A stretch of 64,000 nt of DNA, taken from contig CAWFUF010000030.1 in assembly GCA_963818775.1 (NCBI GenBank), positions 22,595 to 86,594 on the forward strand, given 5' to 3'. Source of the DNA: JAMXLO01 sp963818775 (GTDB lineage: Bacteria > Pseudomonadota > Alphaproteobacteria > Acetobacterales > Acetobacteraceae). Positions 7,724 to 16,543 of this stretch are shown here, piece after piece. The notes below the pieces were generated by a model. That model saw nothing but the letters and a program-made list of their open reading frames with translations, did no database searches and was not told the DNA's origin. Made by a program: the position numbers and the translations under genes. How positions within the stretch are numbered: position 1 is the first letter of the stretch; every line of letters starts with the position of its first letter.

Positions 7724-9871
7724 ATGCAGTCGAAACGAACGACCGTCTACCGCCATGCCGACCTCACGCGCCTGCTGCATCCCGCCAGCGTAGCGGTGAT
7801 CGGCGCATCAACGCGGGCCGGCTCTTTCGGCGAACGCGTGTTGATGAACCTCCAGCATTATGGCGGGCGCGTGTATCCGGTGAACGCGCGCTACGAACGG
7901 ATCGGCGATCAACGCTGCTATCCGAATGTCAACGCGCTCCCCGAGGTGCCGGACTGTGCCGTGGTGACCGCGCCGCGCGAGGCGGTCGAGGAGATCGTGC
8001 TCGAATGTGCCGCTGCCGGCGTGGGCGGCGTGATCGTGTTCGCGTCGGGCTACGCGGAGACCGGCAGGGAAGACCGCATCGCGGAGCAGCAACGCCTCGC
8101 AGCGATCGCGCGCGAAAGCAACATGCGCATCGTCGGACCGAACTGTATTGGCGTGGTGAACGCGCCACTCGACATGCGCGTGACGTTCATGGACATCACG
8201 CCGATCCCTCCCCCGCGGAAGCATTCGATCGGCATGGTGAGCCAGTCGGGCGCTCTCGGCATGGCGCTGGCGCAGGCGGTTGTGCGCGGCGTGTCGTTCA
8301 GCCACGTGCTGACGTCCGGCAATTCCTGCGACGTGGACATGGCGGACTACATCTCATACTTGGCCGATGATCCGTCCTGTGCCGCGATCGCCTGCGTATT
8401 CGAGGGCATGGCGGAACCCGAGCGCATGCTCATCGCCGCCGAGAGTGCCTGGCAACGTGACAAGCCGCTGATCGTGTTCAAGATGGCGACCGGCGAGCAG
8501 GGTGCAGCGGCGGCGATGTCGCATACCGGCTCGCTGGCCGGATCGCAGGCGGCGTATCGAGCGGTGTTCCGTCGTGCCGGCGCCATCCTGGTGGATGACT
8601 ACGAGGCGTTGTGCGAGACCGCCGCTTTTTTTGCCAAGGTAAAGCCTCCCAGGGCGCGAGGCGTCGCCGTGGTTGCGGCGTCGGGCGGTGCTGCAATCAT
8701 GGCGGCCGATCGTGCAGAGCAGTTCGATGTGCCGCTGACGCAGCCTTCCGATGCCGTGCGCGATGTGCTGCTTGCGCACATTCCCGAATTCGGTTCGGCA
8801 CGCAATCCGTGCGACGTGACGGCGCAGATCCTGGCCAATCCGGAATCGCTCAATGCCTGCGCCGACGCATTGCTCGGCGACGCCGCTTACGGTGCGCTGG
8901 TCGTGCCGCAGACCTACGGCTACGCGCCCTCGGCGAAGCGCATTCCAGTCTACGATTCGCTGGCGGCCAAGCACGGCAAGATCACTTGCATCGCCTGGCA
9001 GAGCGAGTGGCTGGAAGGCCCCGGCGTGAAGGAAGCGGAAGAGGCAGAGCATGTCGCGCTGTTCCGTTCCATGCCGTCGTGCTTCGCGGCCTTGGCGGCG
9101 TGGCACTGGCGAGCGGCAAAGCGCACTGCCAACGCAGCGCCACCCGCGGCGACACCGTCCGGCATTGTGCAGCAGGCAGGCGCGATGATTGCCGCGGCGG
9201 GAGGCCGCGTGCTGACCGAACGTGAGGCGAAGGCGGTGCTGGCGCTGTACGGCGTGCCAGTGGTGGGCGAGCGCGTCGCGCAGAGCGCGGACGAGGCGGT
9301 GAATGCCGCCGGATCGCTTGGCTATCCAGTGGTGCTGAAGGTCGAATCCCCTGACCTGCCGCACAAGACCGAGGCCGGCGTGGTGCGGCTCAACCTGCGC
9401 AACGCCGACGAGGTGCGCGAGGCGCATCAGACGATCATGGCACGCGCGAACTCGGTCACTCCGCCGCCCCGCATCGCCGGGGTGCTGGTGCAGAAGATGA
9501 TGCCGCAAGGGATCGAGATGGTGGTGGGCGCGCGCGTCGATCCGTTGTTCGGCCCCCTGGTGGTGGTAGGGCTCGGCGGCATTCTGGTAGAGTTGCTGGA
9601 AGATACGGCTCTCGCGCCCGCCCCGGTGACGCATGACGAGGCGTTGGCGCTATTGGCACAGCTCAAGGGCGCGCGACTGCTCGACGGCTTTCGCGGTATG
9701 CCGGCGGTTGATCGCAACCGACTGGCTGAAGTGATCTGCCGCGTCGCTGCGTTTGCCGCCGATCACCGCGACGCAATTGCCGAGCTGGATGTCAATCCGC
9801 TGATCTGTGCGGGCGACAGTATCACCGCAGTCGATGCGCTGATCGTGATGGCACAGAAAGAAAGAATTTAA
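7724..9871 (+). CDS. NDP-forming acyl-CoA synthetase (acetate-CoA ligase family)
   Basis: A 715-residue single-chain enzyme that makes acyl-CoA from acid, CoA and NTP through a phosphohistidine. Domains in order: CoA-binding Rossmann domain (SVAVIGASTRAGSFG, ~25-40), two succinyl-CoA-ligase-like domains with the phosphohistidine motif MSHTGSLAGS near residue 266, and a C-terminal ATP-grasp domain (from ~495, LTEREAKAVLALYGVP) ending in IAELDVNPL. The start at 7724 gives the usual N-terminus; in-frame sequence upstream overlaps the divergent SDR gene. It likely activates a carboxylic acid from nearby catabolism. Confidence 0.9.
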   Translation: MQSKRTTVYRHADLTRLLHPASVAVIGASTRAGSFGERVLMNLQHYGGRVYPVNARYERIGDQRCYPNVNALPEVPDCAVVTAPREAVEEIVLECAAAGVGGVIVFASGYAETGREDRIAEQQRLAAIARESNMRIVGPNCIGVVNAPLDMRVTFMDITPIPPPRKHSIGMVSQSGALGMALAQAVVRGVSFSHVLTSGNSCDVDMADYISYLADDPSCAAIACVFEGMAEPERMLIAAESAWQRDKPLIVFKMATGEQGAAAAMSHTGSLAGSQAAYRAVFRRAGAILVDDYEALCETAAFFAKVKPPRARGVAVVAASGGAAIMAADRAEQFDVPLTQPSDAVRDVLLAHIPEFGSARNPCDVTAQILANPESLNACADALLGDAAYGALVVPQTYGYAPSAKRIPVYDSLAAKHGKITCIAWQSEWLEGPGVKEAEEAEHVALFRSMPSCFAALAAWHWRAAKRTANAAPPAATPSGIVQQAGAMIAAAGGRVLTEREAKAVLALYGVPVVGERVAQSADEAVNAAGSLGYPVVLKVESPDLPHKTEAGVVRLNLRNADEVREAHQTIMARANSVTPPPRIAGVLVQKMMPQGIEMVVGARVDPLFGPLVVVGLGGILVELLEDTALAPAPVTHDEALALLAQLKGARLLDGFRGMPAVDRNRLAEVICRVAAFAADHRDAIAELDVNPLICAGDSITAVDALIVMAQKERI

Positions 9872-9880
9872 CGTCTATAA

Positions 9881-9968
9881 GAGGCAGATTCACCCAAGAC
9901 ACGCAGATGGTTCCGTGCGGTTCGCCGATTGTGGACCTCCTATCTGCGTGTTTCGCGTGAATTCTCTT
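9881..9968. terminator. Imperfect hairpin after the acyl-CoA synthetase gene
   Basis: GAGGCAGATTCACCC...ACACGCAGATGG (9881-9910) pairs imperfectly with the region CCTATCTGCGTGTTTCGCG...TTCTC (about 9938-9968). It lies between two convergent genes and probably ends transcription from both sides. There is no long T-run, so it could instead be a dispersed palindrome. Confidence 0.5.
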
Positions 9969-10007
9969 ACTGTAACATCTGCGTTTAGAATCCTTTCTTG
10001 CTATGCG

Positions 10008-10418
10008 CTACCGCGCAGGACTGTTCTGATCCTCATCAGGCAACCGCCGAGGCCGGCCATTGTCGTCGACCGCGACCAGCACGAATTCGGCCGCCGTCAC
10101 CTTCACCCGCTCGCCCTGGCCCCGGCGCAGCACCCACGTCTCGACGCCGAGGGTGATCGAACTGCGTCCGGTGCGGGTGATATTTGTATGGACACAAACC
10201 ACGTCGCCTACCTTCACAGGCTGGAGGAAACTCAGGTTGGAGACGGACGCCGTGGCGACACGGCCCCTGGCGCGCGTTCCGGCGGACACACCGGCGGCGA
10301 GGTCCATCAGAGACATGATCCAGCCACCGAAGATATCGCCCGCGGGATTGGTATCGGCAGGCATCGCCACAGTGCGCAGCGCAAGCTCGCCCGTGGGCTG
10401 CGTCGCGGCATTCGTCAT
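10008..10418 (-). CDS. Acyl-CoA thioesterase, YciA-type hotdog protein
   Basis: A 136-residue hotdog-fold thioesterase. The motif NPAGDIFGGWIMSLMDLAAG (~24-43) is the YciA/BACH active-site region with the catalytic Asp, followed by RVATASVSNLSFLQPVKVGD. The start at 10418 has an AGGAG site eight bases upstream. YciA-type enzymes hydrolyse a broad range of acyl-CoAs to recycle CoA. It diverges from the enoyl-CoA hydratase gene across 60 nt. Confidence 0.9.
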   Translation of the reverse strand: MTNAATQPTGELALRTVAMPADTNPAGDIFGGWIMSLMDLAAGVSAGTRARGRVATASVSNLSFLQPVKVGDVVCVHTNITRTGRSSITLGVETWVLRRGQGERVKVTAAEFVLVAVDDNGRPRRLPDEDQNSPAR

Positions 10419-10478
10419 GGCGCGGTCTCCTGCTAGGATCGGCGGCATCGTGCAGCGGAACGCCGCGGAGGGCGAGGA

Positions 10479-11276
10479 ATGAACGAGCAATCGGCCGTGA
10501 TCGAGCGCGTGCTGCTTCGGCGTGACACGGACGGCGTCGCCTGGCTGACGCTGAACCGCCCTGCGGCGCGCAACGCTCTGTCCATGGCGCTTATGCTCGC
10601 GCTGGTCGATGAGCTCGCGGCGATCAAGCAGGATCCCGCCGTAAAGGTGGTGGTGATCGGCGGTGCGGGGCCGGCCTTCTGCGCGGGCCACGATCTGCGC
10701 GAGTTGCGGTCGAACCCGGAGCGGGCGACCTATCAGGCGACCTTCGAGCTGTGCTCGCGGCTGATGACTTCCATCGTCAGGCTGCCCAAGCCGGTGATTG
10801 CCCGCGTGCATGGTGTGGCAACGGCCGCGGGGTGTCAGCTCGTGGCAAGCTGCGATCTTGCGATCGCGGCGGATACCGCACGCTTCGCGACACCGGGCGT
10901 GAATATCGGGCTGTTCTGCTCCACTCCCATGGTTGCGCTGTCACGCGCCGTCGGCCGCAAGGCGGCCATGGAGATGCTGTTGACCGGCGAACTGATCGAC
11001 GCATCCCGCGCACACGCGCTTGGCCTGGTCAACCGCGTGGTGGCCGACAACGAACTGGATGACGCGGTCGCAGCACTCACCGGACAGATCGTGGCGAAGA
11101 GCCCGCTGACGCTGGCGATCGGCAAGGAGGCGTTTTATCGCCAGGCCGAGATGGGCCTCGACGATGCCTATGCCTACGCCTCGCAGGTGATGACGCGGAA
11201 CATGCTGGCGCGCGATGCCGGCGAGGGCATCGACGCTTTCCTGGGGAAACGCCAGCCGGTGTGGACCGGGACTTGA
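10479..11276 (+). CDS. Enoyl-CoA hydratase/isomerase family protein
   Basis: A 265-residue crotonase-fold enzyme. The oxyanion-hole segments are AGPAFCAGHDLREL (~63-76) and KPVIARVHGVATAAGCQLVASCDLAIA (~107-133). Position and spacing resemble the ECHDC3-like subgroup. The glutamates used by true hydratases are not obvious, so isomerase or other acyl-CoA chemistry is possible. A GGAGGGCGAGGA ribosome site precedes the ATG. Confidence 0.88.
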   Translation: MNEQSAVIERVLLRRDTDGVAWLTLNRPAARNALSMALMLALVDELAAIKQDPAVKVVVIGGAGPAFCAGHDLRELRSNPERATYQATFELCSRLMTSIVRLPKPVIARVHGVATAAGCQLVASCDLAIAADTARFATPGVNIGLFCSTPMVALSRAVGRKAAMEMLLTGELIDASRAHALGLVNRVVADNELDDAVAALTGQIVAKSPLTLAIGKEAFYRQAEMGLDDAYAYASQVMTRNMLARDAGEGIDAFLGKRQPVWTGT

Positions 11277-11310
11277 TTTCACGCGCTGCCGATCATTGAT
11301 CTGCTCTCCG

Positions 11311-12219
11311 ATGAAAGACCCATACGAAGTACTTGGCGTACAGAAGACCGACAGCGAAGCGGCGATCCGCTCCGCCTATCGCAAGCTCGCCAAGCGTCAC
11401 CACCCCGATGTCAACCCCGGCAAGCCTGAGGCGGCGGAGCGGTTCAAGGAGATCAGCGCCGCCTACGACATCCTGTCCGACAAGGAAAAGCGCGCTCGCT
11501 ACGACCGCGGGGAGATCGATGCCGCCGGCAACGAAGTGCCACCGCAGCGTCCGTTCTATCGCGACTTCGGCGATGCCGCCGGCCGCGAGAAATACCACGC
11601 CGATGCGGGTTTCGATCCCGAGGATCTGGAGAGCGTCTTCGCGCAGGCATTCCGCGGACGGTCCGGCGCGAGTGGAGGACGGCGGTTCTCAATGCGCGGC
11701 CAGGACGCCCAGTACCAGCTCACGCTCGACTTCCTCGATGCGGCCAACGGTACCACCCGTCGGGTCACGCTGCCGGATGGACGCACGCTCGACGTGCGCA
11801 TACCGGCCGGTGTTCGCGATGGTCAGGTGATCCGGCTCAAGGGCCAGGGCATGCCGGGGATCGGCGACGGGGCCCCAGGCGATGCGCTGGTCGAGGTCGC
11901 CGTCGCACCACACCCGCTGTTCCGCCGCGAGGGGGACGACATCATCGTCGAGTTGCCGGTAACCTTGCAGGAGGCGGTACTAGGCACCGCGCTGGAAGTG
12001 CCGACGATCAAGGGGCCCGTGCGCCTGACCATTCCGCCCAATTCCGGCCGCGGTACGCGGCTGCGTCTCCGCGGACGAGGGATCGGGGGCAAGGGCCACC
12101 AGTTCGTCGAACTTCATCCCGTGCTGCCACCAACCGAGGAACCTGAACTCACCGAATTTTTGAAGGGTTGGAAGCCGCGGCACCCGATCAACCCGCGCGC
12201 CGGCCTGGAGACCGAGTGA
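11311..12219 (+). CDS. cbpA: CbpA-type DnaJ co-chaperone
   Basis: A 302-residue J-protein. The J domain occupies residues 1-68 with HPD in KRHHPDVNPGK; the Gly-rich/linker region lies at ~75-130 and two C-terminal substrate-binding beta domains follow (QLTLDFLDAANGTTRRVTLP; GDALVEVAVAPHPLFRREGDD). There is no zinc-finger CxxCxGxG module, so it is CbpA rather than DnaJ. It stimulates DnaK. The start at 11311 is the only one giving a standard J domain. Its stop overlaps the next start, matching the usual cbpA-cbpM pairing. Confidence 0.93.
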   Translation: MKDPYEVLGVQKTDSEAAIRSAYRKLAKRHHPDVNPGKPEAAERFKEISAAYDILSDKEKRARYDRGEIDAAGNEVPPQRPFYRDFGDAAGREKYHADAGFDPEDLESVFAQAFRGRSGASGGRRFSMRGQDAQYQLTLDFLDAANGTTRRVTLPDGRTLDVRIPAGVRDGQVIRLKGQGMPGIGDGAPGDALVEVAVAPHPLFRREGDDIIVELPVTLQEAVLGTALEVPTIKGPVRLTIPPNSGRGTRLRLRGRGIGGKGHQFVELHPVLPPTEEPELTEFLKGWKPRHPINPRAGLETE

Positions 12220-12548
12220 TGGACGTGATCGCGGTCGCTGCGCTGTTTCCTGACCTCACAACGATCGAGATCATCCAATGGGTCGAGCAGGGTTGGGTCG
12301 TGCCGGATACGGCAGACGCCGGCCTGGTGTTCCACGAGATCGACGTGGCGCGGGTTCGCCTGATCCATGACCTCCGTCGCGACATGGAGATCGGCGAGGA
12401 CGCCATCCCGCTGGTCCTGTCGCTGCTGGACCAGGTCTATGAGTTGCGGAGCCGGATGAACGCCATCCTGCGCGCGCTCTCCTCGCAGTCCGAGGATGTG
12501 CGGGTTGCCGTACTCGACGCGCTGCAGCCCGGTGTACGCGAGCCGTGA
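12219..12548 (+). CDS. cbpM: CbpM-like chaperone modulator
   Basis: A 109-residue MerR-like helical protein with the core IIQWVEQGWVVPDTAD and VFHEIDVARVRLIHDLR, then a leucine-rich helix (VLSLLDQVYELRSRMNAILRAL). CbpM binds the J domain of CbpA and blocks its action. The ATG at 12219 overlaps the cbpA stop by one base, so it is translationally coupled. Confidence 0.85.
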   Translation: MDVIAVAALFPDLTTIEIIQWVEQGWVVPDTADAGLVFHEIDVARVRLIHDLRRDMEIGEDAIPLVLSLLDQVYELRSRMNAILRALSSQSEDVRVAVLDALQPGVREP

Positions 12549-12564
12549 CGTCGCCAGAGACAAC

Positions 12565-13131
12565 TCATGGTCCGCCGGTCTGTGGGGTTCTCGCCATCTG
12601 ATCCGGCGTGAGCTGGAAGCCGGCCAGGATGGTGTAGGCCGCCCCCGACTTCGTCGGCGTCACCGGCAGGATCAGGTTCGCCTCGCCCGGGGTCAGCGTG
12701 ATGCGGTCAACGTTCGATGGGAACACGACGTGCATCCGGTAGACGTACTTGTCGAGTATCGTGTCGCCCTGGGTCACGGCGACGAACACCGGCACGTCTG
12801 TCTCGCGTCCGGCCATCGCCGGCCCGCGGGTCAGATCGACCCCCACATTGACGGTAACGGCGAGCTGGTTCTTCTCATCGCCTTGCTTGCAACTGCCCTG
12901 CATGCCGACGATCCTGGCGTGCAGCACGAGATCGGTCAGGTCGCGTGCGCCGCCAGACGTGCCCGATGCCCGGTAGACGTCGAGGTTTGCCGCGTCCCCG
13001 AGGATCGCGCGGGCCGGGCATGGCGGGGCGAACTGATTGCGCGTCGGCCCACACTCGGCCAGCAGCGGCAGCAGGGCGGCGAGCAGGGCGGCGCGCGGCG
13101 CCCATCCAAGGTTCGGCAGTCGTGCGGGCAT
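12565..13131 (-). CDS. Conserved hypothetical lipoprotein
   Basis: A 188-residue protein with an N-terminal hydrophobic segment (AALLAALLPLLAEC) that looks like a lipoprotein signal, although Glu at -1 of the Cys is atypical. The mature part (CPARAILGDAANLDVY...RDLTDLVLHARI...YTILAGFQLTPDQM) resembles an unnamed family found widely in alphaproteobacteria. Function is unknown. The start at 13131 fits the signal; a start at 13194 would add 21 polar residues. It diverges from thrB with 116 nt between. Confidence 0.7.
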   Translation of the reverse strand: MPARLPNLGWAPRAALLAALLPLLAECGPTRNQFAPPCPARAILGDAANLDVYRASGTSGGARDLTDLVLHARIVGMQGSCKQGDEKNQLAVTVNVGVDLTRGPAMAGRETDVPVFVAVTQGDTILDKYVYRMHVVFPSNVDRITLTPGEANLILPVTPTKSGAAYTILAGFQLTPDQMARTPQTGGP

Positions 13132-13247
13132 CAGGGACTCGTTGCCGGGGATCGAGAGGGCCGGCATAGTGCGCGTCGCGGTTCCGGTCGACAACCGCCT
13201 AGGAGGCCAGCATTTTCTACCATCCTGCCGCCGTGATCTGAGCTCGC

Positions 13248-14207
13248 ATGGCGGTCTACACCGAGGTGACCGACGAGGCGCTCGCCGCCTTCCTGGCAGA
13301 CTACGACATCGGCAGCATGGTGGCGTTCCGCGGCATCGCCGAGGGTGTGGAGAACAGCAACTATTCGCTGCGCACCACGTCGGGCGATTATATTTTGACC
13401 TTGTACGAAAAGCGCGTGGATCCGGCGGAGCTACCCTGGTTCCTTGGGCTGATGGAGCATCTGGCGAAGCGCGGCATCGTCTGCCCGTTGCCGGTACGCG
13501 GGCGCGACGGTCGGGCGTTGCGGCATCTGAGCGAGCGGCATGCCGCGATCACCACCTTCCTGCCAGGGGTCTGGCCACGCCGTGTTCGGCCGGAACATTG
13601 CGCGCCGGTGGGTGCCGCGTTGGCCGCGCTGCACGTCGCCGGCCGGGACTACGTGCCGACACGGCGCAACGCGCTGGGCCCCGATGGTTGGACGCCGCTA
13701 CTGGAACGCTCCCGCGTGCGAGCGGAGGAGGTGCAGGCCGGCTTGGCGAAGGAGCTGGAGTGCGCCCTCGCCGGCACCTTGGCGGCCTGGCCACGCGAGC
13801 TGCCGACCGGCCACATCCACGCAGACCTGTTTCCCGACAACGTGTTCTTTCTGGACGGCAAGCTGTCCGGCCTGATCGACTTCTACTTCGCTGCCACCGA
13901 CGTCCTGGCGTACGACGTCGCGGTGTGTCTGAACGCTTGGTGCTTTGAGCCGGATTTCTCGTTCAATGTCACGAAGGCTCGGTCGATGTTGCGCGCGTAC
14001 GGTGCCATTCGCCCGCTGTCGAATGCGGAGCGCGCGGCGTTGCCGGTACTGTGTCGCGGAGCGGCGATCCGTTTCATGCTGACGCGGCTCTATGACTGGT
14101 TGAATACGCCGCCGGGTGCGCTGGTGACGCGCAAGGACCCACTGGAATACCTGAGACGGCTGCGCTTCCATTTGGCGGCACAGGATGAGCACGCGTATGG
14201 CATCTGA
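13248..14207 (+). CDS. thrB: Homoserine kinase (APH-fold, type II)
   Basis: A 319-residue kinase of the aminoglycoside-phosphotransferase fold that phosphorylates homoserine for threonine synthesis. The N-terminus (MAVYTEVTDEALAAFLADYD) and GVENSNYSLRTTSGDYILTLYEKR are typical of alphaproteobacterial ThrB. The catalytic loop is HIHADLFPDNVFF near residue 189 and the metal-binding Asp is in LIDFYFA. It overlaps the 5' end of rnhA, a common neighbour pairing in this class. Confidence 0.93.
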   Translation: MAVYTEVTDEALAAFLADYDIGSMVAFRGIAEGVENSNYSLRTTSGDYILTLYEKRVDPAELPWFLGLMEHLAKRGIVCPLPVRGRDGRALRHLSERHAAITTFLPGVWPRRVRPEHCAPVGAALAALHVAGRDYVPTRRNALGPDGWTPLLERSRVRAEEVQAGLAKELECALAGTLAAWPRELPTGHIHADLFPDNVFFLDGKLSGLIDFYFAATDVLAYDVAVCLNAWCFEPDFSFNVTKARSMLRAYGAIRPLSNAERAALPVLCRGAAIRFMLTRLYDWLNTPPGALVTRKDPLEYLRRLRFHLAAQDEHAYGI

Positions 14208-14682
14208 GCAGATCACGATCACGCCCGGCCCGCCGGCGTCGGAGGTGGTTGAGGTCTGGACTGATGGCGGCTGCAAGCCGAACCCCGGGCCTGGCGGCTG
14301 GGCGGCAATCCTGCGTTTCCGCGGCGTCGAGCGGGAGCTGTCCGGTGCCGATCCGGCAACCACCAACAACCGGATGGAACTGACCGCGGCCGCAATGGCG
14401 CTGGAGGCGCTGAAGCGGCCGTGTCGCGTGGTGCTGCACACTGACAGCCAATACGTAAAGAACGGGGTGACACGCTGGCACGAGGGCTGGGTGCGGCGGA
14501 ACTGGCGCAACTCTGCGGGCGATCCGGTGGCGAATGTGGAGCTGTGGCGTCGGCTGCTGGAAGCCGCGAAGGCGCACCAGATCGAATGGCGCTGGGTGCC
14601 CGGCCATTCGGGTGATCCGATGAACGACCGGGTGGACGCGCTGGCGACGAAGGCGCGCGATCACGGCCCCCCCGCAATCTGA
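14185..14682 (+). CDS. rnhA: Ribonuclease HI
   Basis: A 165-residue RNase H that removes RNA from RNA/DNA hybrids. Catalytic residues are visible: the Asp in WTDGGCKPNPGPGGW, Glu in NNRMELTAA, Asp in HTDSQYV, His in PGHSGDP and Asp in NDRVDALA. Two starts are possible (14185 or 14197); both overlap thrB. Confidence 0.95.
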   Translation: MSTRMASEQITITPGPPASEVVEVWTDGGCKPNPGPGGWAAILRFRGVERELSGADPATTNNRMELTAAAMALEALKRPCRVVLHTDSQYVKNGVTRWHEGWVRRNWRNSAGDPVANVELWRRLLEAAKAHQIEWRWVPGHSGDPMNDRVDALATKARDHGPPAI

Positions 14683-14683
14683 C

Positions 14684-14720
14684 TTCCCCCGCCCTCGCGG
14701 GAGGAATCAGGGCAAGGGCG
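14684..14720. repeat. Degenerate REP-like palindrome, third copy
   Basis: CTTCCCCCGCCCTCGCGGGAGG followed by GGGCAAGGGCGG resembles a shortened version of the palindrome at 1248-1347 and 5521-5620. It sits just downstream of rnhA. Confidence 0.45.
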
Positions 14721-14788
14721 GACCGAATCGCTTCCCGGCCTCGGCTGTCATCGCTATCGTCCTTGCCGAATTCCGGGGCGGGGAACCC

Positions 14789-16543
14789 ATGCGTCGCTTT
14801 CAGCTCGTGCTGCTAAAGCCGTCGCACTACGATGATGACGGCTATGTCGTGCAGTGGTTGCGTTCGTCGATCCCGTCGAATTCGCTTGCGGTCTTGTACA
14901 CCCTTGCCACCGATGCGGCGGAACGCCACGTGCTTGGTCCAAATCAGCCGATCGACATTACCGCACTCGACGAAACCAACACACGCGTGAAGATCGGACA
15001 GATCGCGGCACTGCTGCGGCGCCACGGCGGCTTCGGCATGGTCGGTCTGGTGGGCGTGCAGTCGAACCAGTTCCCACGCGCCCTCGACATCGCCCGCCCG
15101 CTCCGCGAAGCCGGCGTTCAGGTTATGATCGGCGGCTTCCACGTCTCCGGTTGCCTCGCGATGCTGCCGGAGATGCAGGCAGACCTTCAGGCCGCGCTTG
15201 ACATGGGTGTCAGTCTGTTTGCCGGCGAGGCGGAGGGCCGCATCGACGCGGTGCTGCGCGACGCGGCCGCCGGAACACTGGCGCCGATCTACAATCACCT
15301 CGACGACCTGCCGCCGCTGGAGGACACCCCGACACCGTTCCTGCCGCGCGCGATCATCGGACGCACGGTGAAGCATCATGCGAGCTTCGATGCGGGCCGC
15401 GGCTGTCCGTTCCAGTGTTCGTTCTGTACCATCATCAACGTGCAAGGCCGCAAGTCACGCCGGCGGTCGCCGGACGATATCGAGCGGCTGATCAAGCAGC
15501 ACTGGGCCGAAGGTGTTCGCCGGTTCTTCATCACCGACGACAATTTCGCACGCAACAAGGATTGGGAGGCGATCTTCGACCGGATCATCCAGATCCGCGA
15601 GCGCGACAGGATCAAGGTGCGCCTGATCATCCAGGTTGACACTCTGTGCCACAAACTGCCGAATTTTGTGGAAAAAGCCGCCCGCGCCGGGGTCACGCGG
15701 GTGTTCATCGGGCTTGAGAACATCAATCCGACCAACCTGCTGGCCGCGAAGAAGCGGCAGAACCGGATCACCGAGTACCGCACCATGCTGCTCGCCTGGA
15801 AGCAGGCCGGCGTGATCACCTATGCCGGCTACATCCTCGGGTTCCCAGGCGATACGCCCGAATCGATCAGGCACGATATCGAGATCATCAAGAAGGAACT
15901 GCCGCTCGACATCCTGGAGTTCTTCTGCCTCACGCCGCTGCCTGGGTCCGAGGACCATAAGGTGCTGGCGCAGAAAGGCGCCTGGATGGACCCGGACATG
16001 AACAAGTACGACCTGGAACACGTCGTGGCCGATCATCCTGTGATGACCAGCGAAGAGTGGCTTCAGGTGTATCGCGACGCGTGGGACATGTATTACACGC
16101 CGGAGCATATGCGCACGATCCTGCGCCGTGCCGCCGCCGCGGGCATGGGAATGCATCGGTTGGCGGCGGTCCTGTTCTTCTTTTCCAGCTACCTCGCCGT
16201 CGAAAACGTCCATCCGCTGCAAGGCGGCATCTTCCGGCTGAAGTATCGCCGCGACCGCCGCCCCAGCTTCGCGTTGGAACCGGTTGGGGTGTTCTATCCG
16301 AAATACTGGTGGGAAATCGTCAGCAAGCACGCACGCATGGCGCATCGCTGGTTCGCCATCGACTTCATGCGACGCGCAATCCTGCGCGACCCACAGCACC
16401 GGGCGTACGCCGACCAGGCGTTATGCGAGGTGAGCGACGCCGAAAGCGAGACACTCGAACTGCTCACCCAGAACGAAGCCGCGCGCCACGAGGTGAATCG
16501 CTCTCGGCGGAGCAGGCGCACAAAAATGACCGCCAGCGCCTAA
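14789..16543 (+). CDS. B12-binding radical SAM protein
   Basis: A 584-residue protein with an N-terminal cobalamin-binding-like domain (GMVGLVGVQSNQ...AGVQVMIGGFHVSG, to ~residue 165). A radical SAM domain follows with CPFQCSFC (CxxxCxxC) near residue 207 and the SAM-contact region FFITDDNFARNKDW. A ~150-residue C-terminal extension has HPVMTSEEWLQVYRDAWDMY and an FFFSSYLAVENVHPLQGGIF hydrophobic stretch. This family carries out methylations, ring contractions or lipid modification. It may be hopanoid- or cell-envelope-related, but the substrate is not readable from sequence. Confidence 0.85.
   Translation: MRRFQLVLLKPSHYDDDGYVVQWLRSSIPSNSLAVLYTLATDAAERHVLGPNQPIDITALDETNTRVKIGQIAALLRRHGGFGMVGLVGVQSNQFPRALDIARPLREAGVQVMIGGFHVSGCLAMLPEMQADLQAALDMGVSLFAGEAEGRIDAVLRDAAAGTLAPIYNHLDDLPPLEDTPTPFLPRAIIGRTVKHHASFDAGRGCPFQCSFCTIINVQGRKSRRRSPDDIERLIKQHWAEGVRRFFITDDNFARNKDWEAIFDRIIQIRERDRIKVRLIIQVDTLCHKLPNFVEKAARAGVTRVFIGLENINPTNLLAAKKRQNRITEYRTMLLAWKQAGVITYAGYILGFPGDTPESIRHDIEIIKKELPLDILEFFCLTPLPGSEDHKVLAQKGAWMDPDMNKYDLEHVVADHPVMTSEEWLQVYRDAWDMYYTPEHMRTILRRAAAAGMGMHRLAAVLFFFSSYLAVENVHPLQGGIFRLKYRRDRRPSFALEPVGVFYPKYWWEIVSKHARMAHRWFAIDFMRRAILRDPQHRAYADQALCEVSDAESETLELLTQNEAARHEVNRSRRSRRTKMTASA

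Noticed and set aside
10419..10811. N-terminal extension of the thioesterase
   Set aside because: It lies over the divergent enoyl-CoA hydratase gene; the start at 10418 gives a normal family length and ribosome site.
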